IMG/VR virus record: IMGVR_UViG_3300044294_000118
Coordinates: 1 to 26,127 of that record
Source: a virus
DNA length: 26,127 bases
Direction: 5' to 3' (one strand)
Position 1 is the stretch's first letter. Each line of letters opens with the position of its first letter. Shown here piece after piece: positions 1 through 7,236 of this stretch. The notes beneath the pieces were generated by a model. The model made no database searches. It saw nothing but the letters and a program-made list of their open reading frames with translations, and was not told the DNA's origin. A program made the translations under genes and the position numbers.

Positions 1-1184
1 ATACGTTTTAACCTATTTTGCATTAATTCCAACAACACGTCTGTGACAGGCTGCCGTCGCATTCTCGCTAATATTTCAGCTTCCTTTTTCAAACCAGTTA
101 AACCAACACCTCCCGCACCGCTTGTACCCGCAAACAGTTTTTCAGCACCAGACATACCACCAAATCCAGCTAACGGTAGACGACCGCCGCGAATTGCTGT
201 TGCTGCTGCTTCTGCACCTGGCTTAGTTATAGCATTAATAAGATCAGCTAATGTCCCAAAAGTTTGTGCTGCTAGCCCACCAAGACCACGAATTACCGGA
301 CCTAAACTAATAAGGAGATCTCGTAATCCTATAATAGACACCGTAAGTGCTGGCATTAAATCTTTAGTCGCCGCAACTTGTAAATTTTCGAATTCGTTTT
401 GCAGATTTTTTACTGCCTGAGCTGGGCCTTTTAATGAATCTTCTAATTGACCCGCTCCTTCAGTGCCAATCCGTTTTAATGCTTTAATAACAATATCACT
501 CGTAATTTTGCCTTCTGCTGCCAATTCTCTAATTTTACCAATTGGTACACCCATTTCACGTGCAATTGCTTGCACAATTGTTGGTGTTTGTTCAAAGACA
601 CTATTTAACTCTTCTCCGCGCAATACGCCAGAGCCCAATGCTTGACTAAGCTGTAACCAAGCACTTGAAGTTTCGGTAACAGACGCGCCGCTTAGTTTAG
701 CTGCTGTATTAAAACCATTAAATGCTAATTCTACTTCGGCTAATGACATCCCGATTGGGCGTAATCGTGCATAAATTTGAGCTAATGCTTTATTAGCTTC
801 TGTTTGGCTCATTCCAAATCGTTGTGCAGCACGAGTAGCAGCATCTTGCGCTTGTGTTGCTTCGCCAAAAGCACCAGCTAATGCTCTTATGCGCCGTTCT
901 GATTCCTCTCTTTGGATTCCTGTTTGAAATGCCTCCTGTGCTGTTCTTAATCCGATATAAGCCGCTGCAACACGACCCAATGCACCTATTAAATTTTTTG
1001 CCGCTACACCTTGATTATTTAATCCTATCTCTGCGGCTTTTGAGGACGAAGCTAATGCATCATTGGCTTTATTTAATCCTTTTACCGCAGTATTGGTCGC
1101 ATTAGCACTATTTTCTACTGCTTTCAGTTGGCTAACAGCACCACGGCTATCAATATTGATGGCAACATTTGCAACAACTGACAT
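1..1184 (-). CDS. Tail tape measure protein, N-terminal part (3' end outside window)
   Basis: About 394 residues are visible, starting [15 protein letters not shown] and still open at the window's left edge. The protein has the features of the N-terminal tape-measure domain: a long alanine-rich helical start, then a conserved stretch with [31 protein letters not shown] and SDIVIKAL. Tape measure proteins set tail length and fill the tail tube before DNA ejection. The gene follows the tail chaperone frames, as is usual in siphophages. A strong AAAGGAGG ribosome site lies about 11 bases before the ATG, inside the end of the second chaperone frame. The family assignment is confident; total length and any C-terminal enzyme domain cannot be judged here. 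Confidence 0.92.
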   Translation of the reverse strand, partial: MSVVANVAINIDSRGAVSQLKAVENSANATNTAVKGLNKANDALASSSKAAEIGLNNQGVAAKNLIGALGRVAAAYIGLRTAQEAFQTGIQREESERRIRALAGAFGEATQAQDAATRAAQRFGMSQTEANKALAQIYARLRPIGMSLAEVELAFNGFNTAAKLSGASVTETSSAWLQLSQALGSGVLRGEELNSVFEQTPTIVQAIAREMGVPIGKIRELAAEGKITSDIVIKALKRIGTEGAGQLEDSLKGPAQAVKNLQNEFENLQVAATKDLMPALTVSIIGLRDLLISLGPVIRGLGGLAAQTFGTLADLINAITKPGAEAAATAIRGGRLPLAGFGGMSGAEKLFAGTSGAGGVGLTGLKKEAEILARMRRQPVTDVLLELMQNRLKR

Positions 1185-1189
1185 GGTGC

Positions 1190-1375
1190 TTAGCGCCTCC
1201 TTTTCATTCTACGCTCTTGCTCTTCATTTTGCAGCTCAAAATATGCTGACCATATCAGCAATTCTTCTAACGTCACCTCTTGCTGCAGCTGCACTAACGA
1301 ATAGCCCAATTCCTTTGCAACACCAAGTTGTAGTAACAATAGATTATCCCGTTTTAATTCATTCTTTATTGCTTT
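1190..1375 (-). CDS. Second frame of the tail assembly chaperone (gpT-like extension)
   Basis: An open frame of 61 codons lies between the first chaperone gene and the tape measure. It is shifted +1 (equivalent to -2) relative to the upstream frame and has no ATG, GTG or TTG near its beginning. Its product contains [17 protein letters not shown] and a basic end, MKRRR. This matches the conserved W-x-x-Y-F-E-L pattern of the C-terminal extension made by ribosomal frameshifting in lambda G/GT-like tail chaperones. Such GT-type proteins bind the tape measure and recruit tail-tube subunits. The listed start is only where the frame opens; the likely product is a fusion to the upstream protein. The family call is fairly sure; the frameshift mechanism is inferred. 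Confidence 0.72.
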   Translation of the reverse strand, partial: KAIKNELKRDNLLLLQLGVAKELGYSLVQLQQEVTLEELLIWSAYFELQNEEQERRMKRRR

Positions 1376-1715
1376 TCATGTCAACTTCTTGCTCCTCTGG
1401 ATTAGTAATGACTGCAAGCATTAGTGATTGCAAATCAGCATCGCGCACTTCATTTTTTAATTCCGCTATCTCACCAGCTTGAAATAACCGACGACCGGCT
1501 TCATCCATCGCCTTTGATACCAACAAATTTAGCGCAAAGCCATTTGTATCATCACCATTAGGCATTTTTTGTGCTCGTTCGCGTTCTGCCATTGTCAATG
1601 GCGTCGCGTAAAATTCAAACGGCGTACCATCAGTTAGCGTAACACTACGCTTGATTGGTGTTAAATTTGCCGCCTTCTTTAGTTGTGCTAATGCAGAAAT
1701 TGTTGAAGAAGCCAT
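1359..1715 (-). CDS. Tail assembly chaperone (gpG-like)
   Basis: This 118-residue acidic protein lies between the major tail protein and the tape measure, the standard position of the gpG-type chaperone. It begins MASSTISALAQLKKAAN and has a middle section with LTMAERERAQKM and NLLVSKAMDEAGRRLF, then a helical acidic end. Chaperones of this type coat the tape measure during tail assembly and are absent from the virion. The last 17 bases overlap the open second frame, which would be reached by frameshifting. No clear ribosome site precedes the ATG, and the gap to the upstream tail protein stop is only six bases, so translation may be coupled. Confidence 0.8.
   Translation of the reverse strand: MASSTISALAQLKKAANLTPIKRSVTLTDGTPFEFYATPLTMAERERAQKMPNGDDTNGFALNLLVSKAMDEAGRRLFQAGEIAELKNEVRDADLQSLMLAVITNPEEQEVDMKSNKE
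1369..1380 (-). promoter_or_regulatory. Candidate +1 frameshift site (ATG-AAA-A-GC)
   Basis: Within the short overlap of the two chaperone frames, the minus strand reads ATG AAA AGC AAT AAA GAA TGA. A lysyl-tRNA on the first AAA can slip forward one base and pair again with AAA, because four A's stand in a row. Decoding would continue at GCA in the second frame, giving a product that reads MK then AIKNEL. A second, weaker option is AAA to AAG just before GAA. The open overlap is short, so any slip must happen in or very near this stretch. Confidence 0.45.
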
Positions 1716-1721
1716 TAGTTA

Positions 1722-2480
1722 TTAAGCAGTAGTGGAGAAGTCAAATGTAGGAACACCAGTAGGACGAAAAGTAATTTCGACCATCTGGGCATCATCGGGA
1801 TTAATGTTTAGTGTTGCTGTTAATAATACAGCATCCATTGCAATGCTACGACTTAAGGCTTCAGTAGTGCCTTTATCGGTATATAACTTAAATGCACAGC
1901 CAACCTGTTGGCGTTGTAGTACATCTTCTACCATACGATTTGATAATGCACTATCTTCATTAGTTACATATACAGATGCACTGCCGCTGCCATCAGCAAA
2001 GCCTGGAATATATGCTCTAAATGGTGCATACTGACCAGCCGTTTGGCCAATGGTCGTCACATCAATTTCAGCACGGTTAATTTCAAAACTCCAATTCTGT
2101 ACTTGACCTACTGCAGAATAATCGGCATAATACACCTCAAATTCATTAGGTGCTGCCAAAGTGCCGTCATCAGTAATTGCCAAAACTGAACCACCAGCAC
2201 TAGTTGATACAGTTAGCACACCAGTAGCAGCGGTATAACTTAAAACATGATAAGTAGTGGCTGAACTAATAGGTGCTGGTAGCGTACCAGAACCCGCTGC
2301 ACCGGTTTGACTGTTTACAATACGAAATTTTACTTGGTCGCCTACTTTTAGATTCAGGTACTGCTGAATTGTAATCTCATCATTGGCTACACTAACATTT
2401 CCTTCGCCAAACGTACCAGTAGTGCCAGCAGGCTTGTAGTACAACGCACCGGAGGTGCCAGACAAAACAGTAACGGCCAT
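1722..2480 (-). CDS. Major tail tube protein
   Basis: A 252-residue, beta-rich, Ser/Thr/Gly/Ala-rich protein located between the tail terminator and the chaperone genes. The C-terminal half, from about residue 125, contains WSFEINRAEIDVTTIGQ, AYIPGFADGSGSASVYV and MVEITFRPTG. These resemble the tail-tube fold of siphophage major tail proteins. Residues 30-115 form a repetitive beta-strand insertion with a TTYHVLSYTAATGVLTVST segment that looks like an added surface domain. Many copies would stack to form the tail tube around the tape measure. The ATG has no obvious Shine-Dalgarno sequence, which is common in cyanobacteria and their phages. Position and fold pattern agree, so confidence is good. 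Confidence 0.85.
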   Translation of the reverse strand: MAVTVLSGTSGALYYKPAGTTGTFGEGNVSVANDEITIQQYLNLKVGDQVKFRIVNSQTGAAGSGTLPAPISSATTYHVLSYTAATGVLTVSTSAGGSVLAITDDGTLAAPNEFEVYYADYSAVGQVQNWSFEINRAEIDVTTIGQTAGQYAPFRAYIPGFADGSGSASVYVTNEDSALSNRMVEDVLQRQQVGCAFKLYTDKGTTEALSRSIAMDAVLLTATLNINPDDAQMVEITFRPTGVPTFDFSTTA

Positions 2481-2516
2481 GAATGTGAATGGTATTTGGC
2501 TGCTTTTATTATAGCA

Positions 2517-2939
2517 TCACTCCAGATAGGCTTCAAATGTTGCAGTAAGCTGTGTTTGAAAATAGGCTTCTGGCGTTGCTGGTGTTACTTGTAATGGGCC
2601 TGATGCCGCATCAAATATGATGCTAGAAAATTTTGCACGGTCGAATTTATCTTTTATACGTTCTGCAATCGTATAATTTGCCGCTGCTCCAACACCAATT
2701 GATGTAAAGATATTTACTATTAGTACACCATTTTGACGGTTAAACCCTACGCCACCTGTGGGTTGTAACGTTGCATAGGCATTATCACCAAACCGTATTA
2801 ATACTTGAAGCCAAGGTGCATTACCTGGTGGTGTAAATGGTATATTAGCGTAACTAACCGGATAAACTGGTGGAATTGCCATTTCAGTAGCAATACGCCC
2901 TTCAATGGCAGCACGAACATCGTTATAAGTGCTGCTCAT
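2517..2939 (-). CDS. Tail terminator-like protein (DUF4128 type)
   Basis: A 140-residue protein with the pattern of phage tail-terminator proteins of the DUF4128/gpU-like group. An N-terminal helix (YNDVRAAIEGRIATEM) is followed by a Pro-rich segment (FTPPGNAPWLQVLIRFGD), then a central beta hairpin with GVLIVNIFTSIGVG and a helix with TIAERIKDKFD. These proteins cap the tail tube once it reaches the length set by the tape measure and provide the docking face for the head. The start codon overlaps the stop of the upstream gene as ATGA, indicating translational coupling. The next gene downstream is the major tail protein, the expected neighbour. Confidence 0.82.
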   Translation of the reverse strand: MSSTYNDVRAAIEGRIATEMAIPPVYPVSYANIPFTPPGNAPWLQVLIRFGDNAYATLQPTGGVGFNRQNGVLIVNIFTSIGVGAAANYTIAERIKDKFDRAKFSSIIFDAASGPLQVTPATPEAYFQTQLTATFEAYLE

Positions 2940-3427
2940 GATTCCCTCCCAATCTTAACTGCATTCTGTTTTACAAATGATTGCATATCTTTGGCTACTA
3001 CTTGTATCCATCCAGGGCCGTTAGTCTGAATACTACTGCCACCGCCTGGTGACGCCCAATTAAGAACTTTTCGAAACGGATTATATCGCTTTTCTTCTTT
3101 TTTTCCAAAGCCTGGAGACGCTATAGCCAACCTCTCTGCATATGGTAAGTTGTTATGCACGCTGTAGATATTGCCAATACGCTCTTGTCCTAACCGATAG
3201 TTAATAGCCAGAGGTGGTGTTGGGCGCCCTCGATAATCACCTGGGGGTGGGCCTTGATAAGGGGCAGCATTCTCTCCAATGGCCCATCCAAGACGGAACC
3301 TACCAAGATCAACCGGACTTTTCCTTTTTACTGTATCGTCTGTTCTTAATACGACATTACGTAACAGCTTCTCCATTTGCTGTTCCGCATAATTACCAAT
3401 ATCACCAATTTTTATTTTTCGTGCCAT
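2936..3427 (-). CDS. Tail completion / head-tail joining protein (HK97 gp10-like)
   Basis: This 163-residue basic protein lies between the head-closure gene and the tail terminator, the usual slot for HK97 gp10-like proteins that complete the tail and join it to the head. Visible features are an N-terminal helix with EQQMEKLLRNVV and the hallmark KRKSPVDLGRFRLGWAI, in which a 'sPVdtGrlr' motif is typical of the family. A later segment reads NNLPYAERLAIASPGF, comparable to the family's 'YA..lE.G' element. The start overlaps the upstream stop and its own stop overlaps the next start, so it sits in a tightly coupled chain. Confidence 0.85.
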   Translation of the reverse strand: MARKIKIGDIGNYAEQQMEKLLRNVVLRTDDTVKRKSPVDLGRFRLGWAIGENAAPYQGPPPGDYRGRPTPPLAINYRLGQERIGNIYSVHNNLPYAERLAIASPGFGKKEEKRYNPFRKVLNWASPGGGSSIQTNGPGWIQVVAKDMQSFVKQNAVKIGRES

Positions 3428-3783
3428 TATACTCTCAAAATTAAGTTATGACTTATTGGTATATTATCTTGTTCTATTGTCGTAATTCGTATTACTTGAT
3501 GTACTACTGATGCAATCAACACTTTATCTGCCGTAGTTGGTGCTGTTGTAAGGTCTGCTGCCGCAATAGTTAACCGCTTATCGCCAGCTTGAATTAAATC
3601 ATCTACTTCACGTATATTGATATCTTCTAAAATACCACTGATAACAGTATCATTTGTGGTTTCAGTTGCTGTACCCGTCGCAGTATTGTATGCGCCCATT
3701 GTAATTCGACGGATAGTAACAACACCGCCAAATTTTGCCATTAACTTACTGGCAACTTTTCGTAATGGATTAGCAAGGCTCAT
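3427..3783 (-). CDS. Head-closure / head-tail connector protein
   Basis: A 118-residue protein of predicted beta-barrel character. It has a short N-terminal helix (NPLRKVASKLMAKFGG), several strands (VVTIRRITMGAYN, VISGILEDINIREV), and a pattern DLIQAGDKRLTIAA that resembles head-completion stopper proteins. Such proteins sit under the connector and stop DNA leaking from the filled head. The ATG overlaps the upstream stop (ATGA) and the stop shares a base with the next start (TAATG). The assignment rests on size, order and fold pattern rather than on a diagnostic motif, so the exact subfamily is open. Confidence 0.65.
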   Translation of the reverse strand: MSLANPLRKVASKLMAKFGGVVTIRRITMGAYNTATGTATETTNDTVISGILEDINIREVDDLIQAGDKRLTIAAADLTTAPTTADKVLIASVVHQVIRITTIEQDNIPISHNLILRV

Positions 3784-4037
3784 ACTTTATACGCAATACA
3801 AGCGCCAGATTGTAATTGTATGCTTGTAAATAATCCATGGATTTCTGATCCAGCTGGAAATGTTTCACCATTTAAACTGTTTCCGGTCATATTAGTACTA
3901 ACAATTGTATTTATATGCGTATTTTCATAAAAATCAATGTGGTTAAACCTACCAGTATGCGCGACAGTATCATTAATCACCTCAGCGCCCAAGGTGTAAT
4001 CGATTCCACTAATGGATTGGTGTCCTTTGTAGCTCAT
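3780..4037 (-). CDS. Small virion-module protein of unknown function
   Basis: An 85-residue protein with many Thr, Asn, Ile and Gly residues and no Cys-rich or charged cluster, probably an all-beta fold. The ending, with GSEIHGLFTSIQLQSGACIAYKV, looks like a repeating beta-strand element seen in small phage structural proteins. It lies between the connector-type protein and the head-closure protein and overlaps both neighbours by ATGA junctions. It is therefore almost certainly translated, and made together with head-tail joining proteins. A role as a decoration, spike-base or connector accessory is possible, but nothing in the sequence decides this. Confidence 0.6.
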   Translation of the reverse strand: MSYKGHQSISGIDYTLGAEVINDTVAHTGRFNHIDFYENTHINTIVSTNMTGNSLNGETFPAGSEIHGLFTSIQLQSGACIAYKV

Positions 4038-4594
4038 GATCGTTTGATTGCAAAATTGCCTGGCCCACTTATTCTAAGCCCTATCAGATAACGTTCAACC
4101 ATTGGCGGGATTTTGTCTGCACCAACCGCACCACCAAAATTAGGGGTAACGTCAAGATTACCAATTTTTACATTTTTGAAATCTTCTAGCCCACTTAAGC
4201 CAATACCATCAGTATTATTATTTAAATATGCCGCAAGTAATACTTGTGCATATTGCACTTGTGGTGGAATCTCATCATCATCAAAATAATCCGTTGTAAT
4301 ACGAAATGGAAATCCTACGGCATAAGTGTTAATATATGTATCAGGTTTACGTACACCAGTGCGCGGCCACTGTAATGCTTGTGTATCCGTTGAACGTGCA
4401 CCTAAATATCGTTCACGATCTAATCTTTGTGTTGCAGTATAAAGTGCACGATTTTTTGCATCTGTTGTGGCAGATGCCCATGCGGTTATATCTGCATCTT
4501 GCACTAATCCGTCAATAATTAACTGGGCATTTGCCAGTGTTATATACGAGTTTGCGCTTACGCCGTTTGGTGTCGCATCAATTGCTATCGGCAT
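4034..4594 (-). CDS. Head-tail connector / adaptor protein (DnaT-like domain type)
   Basis: About 186 residues from the chosen start, MPIAIDATPNGVSANSYIT. An in-frame ATG 39 bases further upstream would place the start inside the terminator hairpin, whereas the chosen ATG follows a plausible AGGAG, so the inner start is preferred. The sequence shows the pattern of phage adaptor proteins often labelled 'DnaT-like ssDNA-binding domain': YITLANAQ near the start, ALYTATQRLDRERY and ALQWPRTGV in the middle, and EIPPQVQYAQVLLAAYL before the C-terminal strand section. The same pattern recurs in many phages directly after the capsid genes. The role is probably as the ring below the portal; DNA binding is not implied. 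Confidence 0.75.
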   Translation of the reverse strand: MPIAIDATPNGVSANSYITLANAQLIIDGLVQDADITAWASATTDAKNRALYTATQRLDRERYLGARSTDTQALQWPRTGVRKPDTYINTYAVGFPFRITTDYFDDDEIPPQVQYAQVLLAAYLNNNTDGIGLSGLEDFKNVKIGNLDVTPNFGGAVGADKIPPMVERYLIGLRISGPGNFAIKRS

Positions 4595-4612
4595 TAGTAG
4601 GTGGCTCCTATA

Positions 4613-4646
4613 TAAAAAATGGGCTGCCGCCATAGCAGCAGCCCAT
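4613..4646 (-). terminator. Intrinsic (rho-independent) terminator
   Basis: On the minus strand a 9-bp perfect stem (ATGGGCTGC with GCAGCCCAT, 4619-4627 and 4638-4646) with a 10-base loop is followed directly by six T's (4614-4619 as A's on the plus strand). It lies just after the tRNA and just before the ribosome site of the connector gene. It would reduce transcription from capsid genes into connector and tail genes, or free the 3' end of the tRNA transcript. Confidence 0.8.
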
Positions 4647-4653
4647 AATGTAG

Positions 4654-4727
4654 TGCCCGTGGCAAGATTCGAACTTGCACTGGAGCGATTTTAAGTCGCC
4701 TATCTCTGCCGGTTGGATTACACAGGC
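4654..4727 (-). tRNA. tRNA with anticodon UAA (predicted Leu, short variable loop)
   Basis: A 74-base cloverleaf can be folded by eye. The acceptor stem is GCCTGTG/CACGGGC (one T-G pair). A 3-bp D stem (ATC/GAT) has GG in its loop, the anticodon stem is GGCGA/TCGCT with loop CTTAAAA, the variable loop has five bases, and the T arm is GCAAG-TTCGAAT-CTTGC. The discriminator base is A, and CCA is not encoded. The anticodon UAA reads the leucine codon UUA, common in these AT-rich genes. Bacterial tRNA-Leu normally has a long variable arm, so the short five-base loop is odd. The gene sits inside the virion operon, 20 bases after the decoration protein gene. Confidence 0.88.
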
Positions 4728-4747
4728 AGGCACTGGACCATTATACG

Positions 4748-5161
4748 TCAACTGCTCTTACGATAAACCGTAAAAGCAGGCGTATCTACTGCAGTGCAGA
4801 CAAATATATAAGATGCGCTGGTAGCAGCAGCAACTGTTCCCATACTAGCTACGCCACCAAGGGTAATACCCGATGCAGCAGCGGTTAAAGTAATGGCATG
4901 AGTAGCAGCAGCCACGTTTACTACAATCAGTTCGAAAGTTGTTCCGATTTCCAGCGGGGCGCCGATGTAGGTTTTTAATTGGGTGCCAGTAGGTGTAGTG
5001 AGAGCACGACCCGCAGTAGGGGTCATGGTCACAACACCATTAACGCACTCTTCTGCAGTCAAAGTGGTTGCTTCGTTAGCAGCAGCCTTTACAGGATGCT
5101 TGCTTAGTGCAATCTCCTGAACCGAAAGGTCAGAAGTCAGCTCAAAAATAGAAGATGGCAT
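4748..5161 (-). CDS. Probable capsid decoration / small structural protein
   Basis: A 137-residue protein that is very rich in Ala and Thr and low in charged residues, encoded directly after the major capsid protein. It begins MPSSIFELTSDLSVQEIALS and then shows a series of short beta strands with TLTAEECVNGVV, FELIVVNVAAATHAITL and YIFVCTAVDTPAF. This resembles small beta-sandwich proteins that coat phage capsids. An AAGGT ribosome site lies right behind the capsid gene stop, so the two are probably made in comparable amounts. Position and composition support a structural role; the decoration function is inferred, and a head-fibre base is another possibility. Confidence 0.6.
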   Translation of the reverse strand: MPSSIFELTSDLSVQEIALSKHPVKAAANEATTLTAEECVNGVVTMTPTAGRALTTPTGTQLKTYIGAPLEIGTTFELIVVNVAAATHAITLTAAASGITLGGVASMGTVAAATSASYIFVCTAVDTPAFTVYRKSS

Positions 5162-5172
5162 GATTGTTTACC

Positions 5173-6213
5173 TTAATCAAAGTTAGAGGTGTTTGTGGCA
5201 CGTACGATCCCAAGGTTCTTGAGTTCGTACACTTTCGCCCAGTTGCCAACTGTCGCCAGTTGAGCACGAGTTGGGTTGGTGGTAGTCACGTCCCATTTGG
5301 CGCCAATCGGATGGTAGCAATAGTGCAAGTCGATCGACATAGCATCACTCTTTGCGAGGATGTCACGGTCAGTTTCGGTTTGCATTGCCATCTGTTCACC
5401 AGAGGCGACAGCACCAGCGGTAAATAGATAGGTGGCATACTCAGTGGTAGCACCACTTCCATCGGTTTGCACATCATCAGAAACGATGACGCGCAGCCCG
5501 CAGTACGTTGGAACATTAAAGTCGCCGCTATAAGCAGTAGCGATGCTGCCGCCAAAGGCATCAGGCATACTGGTATCAGGAGCAACACGCACATCAGCGG
5601 CGCTTACATAATCAATCGCTTTGCGCTCAACCAAATCGTAATAGACCTTGCTGTGCATTGCAATAGCAGTCAACTTGTCGCCTTGATCGCCAAGAAGTGA
5701 TTTGGCTTCGGCAATGTGTCGTGGCGACAAGGTAGTTGGGGTATCACCCGATTCGCCGTCAATGGTCAAGCCAAAGAAAGCAGCAGCACTAGTAGTACTG
5801 CCGATGGCGCCAAACACACCAGCCAAGCAAGACAATAGATCCTTTTGGCGTTGATTAGCAATGTAATCAGCAATCTTGGCACCAATAGCCGCCATGGGAT
5901 CAGCGCCAGCAGCAAGAGCTGCTAGGTCACGAGATTCAAATGCACGGCCACGATGCAGGATCACGCCAACTTGCTTGTCAGCAGTGATTTTGCCGGGGGT
6001 CAGTGAGGAACTATCGGTTAGCACCTCAAAATCGCCGGACAGGTTGGCCTTCCAGAATGGTACATTGATAAAATCACCACCCTCGGCAGCATTTAACTCC
6101 GCCATTGGTTGAACAACACCGGAAGCCAAGAAGGCATCACGTTGTGTGGATTGTTCAATAACATATGGAGTAAAAATTTCTGGGATGATGATGTCAGAGC
6201 GTACAGTTGCCAT
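5173..6213 (-). CDS. Major capsid protein
   Basis: A 346-residue protein between the scaffold and decoration genes, of typical HK97-fold capsid size. It opens MATVRSDIIIPEIFTPYVIE and has a conserved N-terminal region with GDFINVPFWKANLSGDFEVL, SSLTPGKITADKQVGVILHR and RAFESRDLAAL. This is a widely shared major-capsid pattern, with an E-loop-like strand pair followed by a spine-helix region (AAIGAKIADYIANQRQKDLL). The C-terminal half is beta-rich and ends in a conserved Trp-containing strand near GNWAKVYELKNLGI. A clear GAGG ribosome site stands six bases before the ATG, one of the better ones in the operon, fitting high expression. The assignment is confident. Confidence 0.93.
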   Translation of the reverse strand: MATVRSDIIIPEIFTPYVIEQSTQRDAFLASGVVQPMAELNAAEGGDFINVPFWKANLSGDFEVLTDSSSLTPGKITADKQVGVILHRGRAFESRDLAALAAGADPMAAIGAKIADYIANQRQKDLLSCLAGVFGAIGSTTSAAAFFGLTIDGESGDTPTTLSPRHIAEAKSLLGDQGDKLTAIAMHSKVYYDLVERKAIDYVSAADVRVAPDTSMPDAFGGSIATAYSGDFNVPTYCGLRVIVSDDVQTDGSGATTEYATYLFTAGAVASGEQMAMQTETDRDILAKSDAMSIDLHYCYHPIGAKWDVTTTNPTRAQLATVGNWAKVYELKNLGIVRATNTSNFD

Positions 6214-6281
6214 GAATCCTCAAAAAAATGGTTTGCAGTTAGGGCGCAGCCCTGATGCCAGCGTAGCCGGTTATTGATATT

Positions 6282-6950
6282 CTAGCGCATAGATTTCAAA
6301 CGGTCATACAACTCACGGTCTGTCTTAAACAGCCGCGCCTGTTCCGTCAAATTAAATGATTCCTTCGAAAATGGATTTTTGATGCCTGGCGGCAATCCGC
6401 TTTGTGTGCCATTTGTTGGTGCACCACCGCCCTGGGGTTTGGGTTGCTTTTGCATCCAAGCTGGTAACGTCTTTGCCCAATCACCAATCGGTATACGCTC
6501 ATAACCATTTACTACGACAACCGCACCATCAGGGTCTCGTTCAATTTGATCAGAATTTAATTTTGTTTTCAGAATAATATCTGGATCATGAACAATATCA
6601 GCTAATGCTTGAATTGCTGGTGTGACCAGTTCTAATTCTTTAATTCGATTTTCGAGTTCACTAAGGCGCTTGTCTTTTTCCGCCTGCGTCTCACGGAACT
6701 GTTGCTCCAAAGCCTGCCTTGCTTCGGCATATTTACCAGCATTTTCAAGTTCGGTTTGTTCGGCTTGACGTTTGAATTCGAGCAATTCTTCAACATTTAC
6801 ACCTTCTGGTAATTTTGGTGCTTTTTTTGCCGCATTTAATTCAGCAATTAGCTCTTGATTTTTACGCTCCAGTGCTTCAATGCTTTTTTGCGTTTCGTCC
6901 ACTGGTGTAGGGTTTTCTTCGGACATTGATCTAATCAAATGTTTTGGCAT
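6282..6950 (-). CDS. Capsid scaffolding protein
   Basis: A 222-residue, highly charged helical protein directly upstream of the capsid gene, where scaffolds usually sit. Residues 20-110 form a long heptad-rich coiled coil with EALERKNQELIAELNAAKK, KYAEARQALEQQF and ELENRIKELEL. A flexible Gly/Pro-rich section (KPQGGGAPTNG) follows, and then a short basic helix at the C-terminus, DRELYDRLKSMR, of the kind that contacts capsid subunits. No protease motif is visible. The start could also be the ATG eight codons later (MSEENPTPVDE, position 6926), since neither has a clear ribosome site. The protein would template procapsid assembly and leave before or during packaging. Confidence 0.85.
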   Translation of the reverse strand: MPKHLIRSMSEENPTPVDETQKSIEALERKNQELIAELNAAKKAPKLPEGVNVEELLEFKRQAEQTELENAGKYAEARQALEQQFRETQAEKDKRLSELENRIKELELVTPAIQALADIVHDPDIILKTKLNSDQIERDPDGAVVVVNGYERIPIGDWAKTLPAWMQKQPKPQGGGAPTNGTQSGLPPGIKNPFSKESFNLTEQARLFKTDRELYDRLKSMR

Positions 6951-6960
6951 TTATATACTA

Positions 6961-7236
6961 CTACCATTTTTCTTTATCTGCCCAATATGCTGCTGACATT
7001 TTACCTTTGGCAATATTAGCAGCATGACGTGCTTTAAATGATGCCCTACGTGCTTTGTTGGCTTTTGATTCGCCTTCCCGTGCAGGTGATCCACTTACGC
7101 CTTGCTGGCCAAATCGTATTAATTTTATAGTTTCTCCTTCTTTTGCTAATACTACATGTGATTTAGTAGGGTGGTTTGGTGTGCGCTTTGGTTTGTTATA
7201 GCCTTCAAATTGCTCACCACGATAGGTGATGCTCAT
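6961..7236 (-). CDS. Small basic phage protein (VKLIRFGQQG-type, unknown function)
   Basis: A 91-residue, strongly basic protein. It contains the recognisable conserved block IKLIRFGQQGVSGSPAREG followed by a helix KARRASFKARHAANIAKGK and the ending SAAYWADKEKW. Proteins with this signature recur in cyanophages and other phages, often next to head genes, but I know of no proven function. The high Lys/Arg content suggests binding to DNA or to the acidic scaffold, which is inference. The start overlaps the stop of the preceding small gene (ATGA), so the pair is translated together. The same two segments look like halves of one longer protein in other phages, though I cannot check this here. Confidence 0.72.
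   Translation of the reverse strand: MSITYRGEQFEGYNKPKRTPNHPTKSHVVLAKEGETIKLIRFGQQGVSGSPAREGESKANKARRASFKARHAANIAKGKMSAAYWADKEKW

Noticed and set aside
1063-1482. Plus-strand open frame of 139 codons across the tape-measure start and chaperone region
   Set aside because: It runs antisense to two well-supported tail genes, has no matching neighbours on its strand, and its hydrophobic product is what reversed Ala/Glu-rich codons give.
4034-4633. Longer start for the connector gene at 4633
   Set aside because: The extra 13 codons fall inside the terminator hairpin and lack a ribosome site, while the ATG at 4594 has an AGGAG upstream and a family-like N-terminus.
6238-6256. Second terminator before the capsid gene
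   Set aside because: The stem AGGGC/GCCCT has only five pairs and the T-run comes about 13 bases later, next to the capsid ribosome site, so a functional terminator is doubtful.
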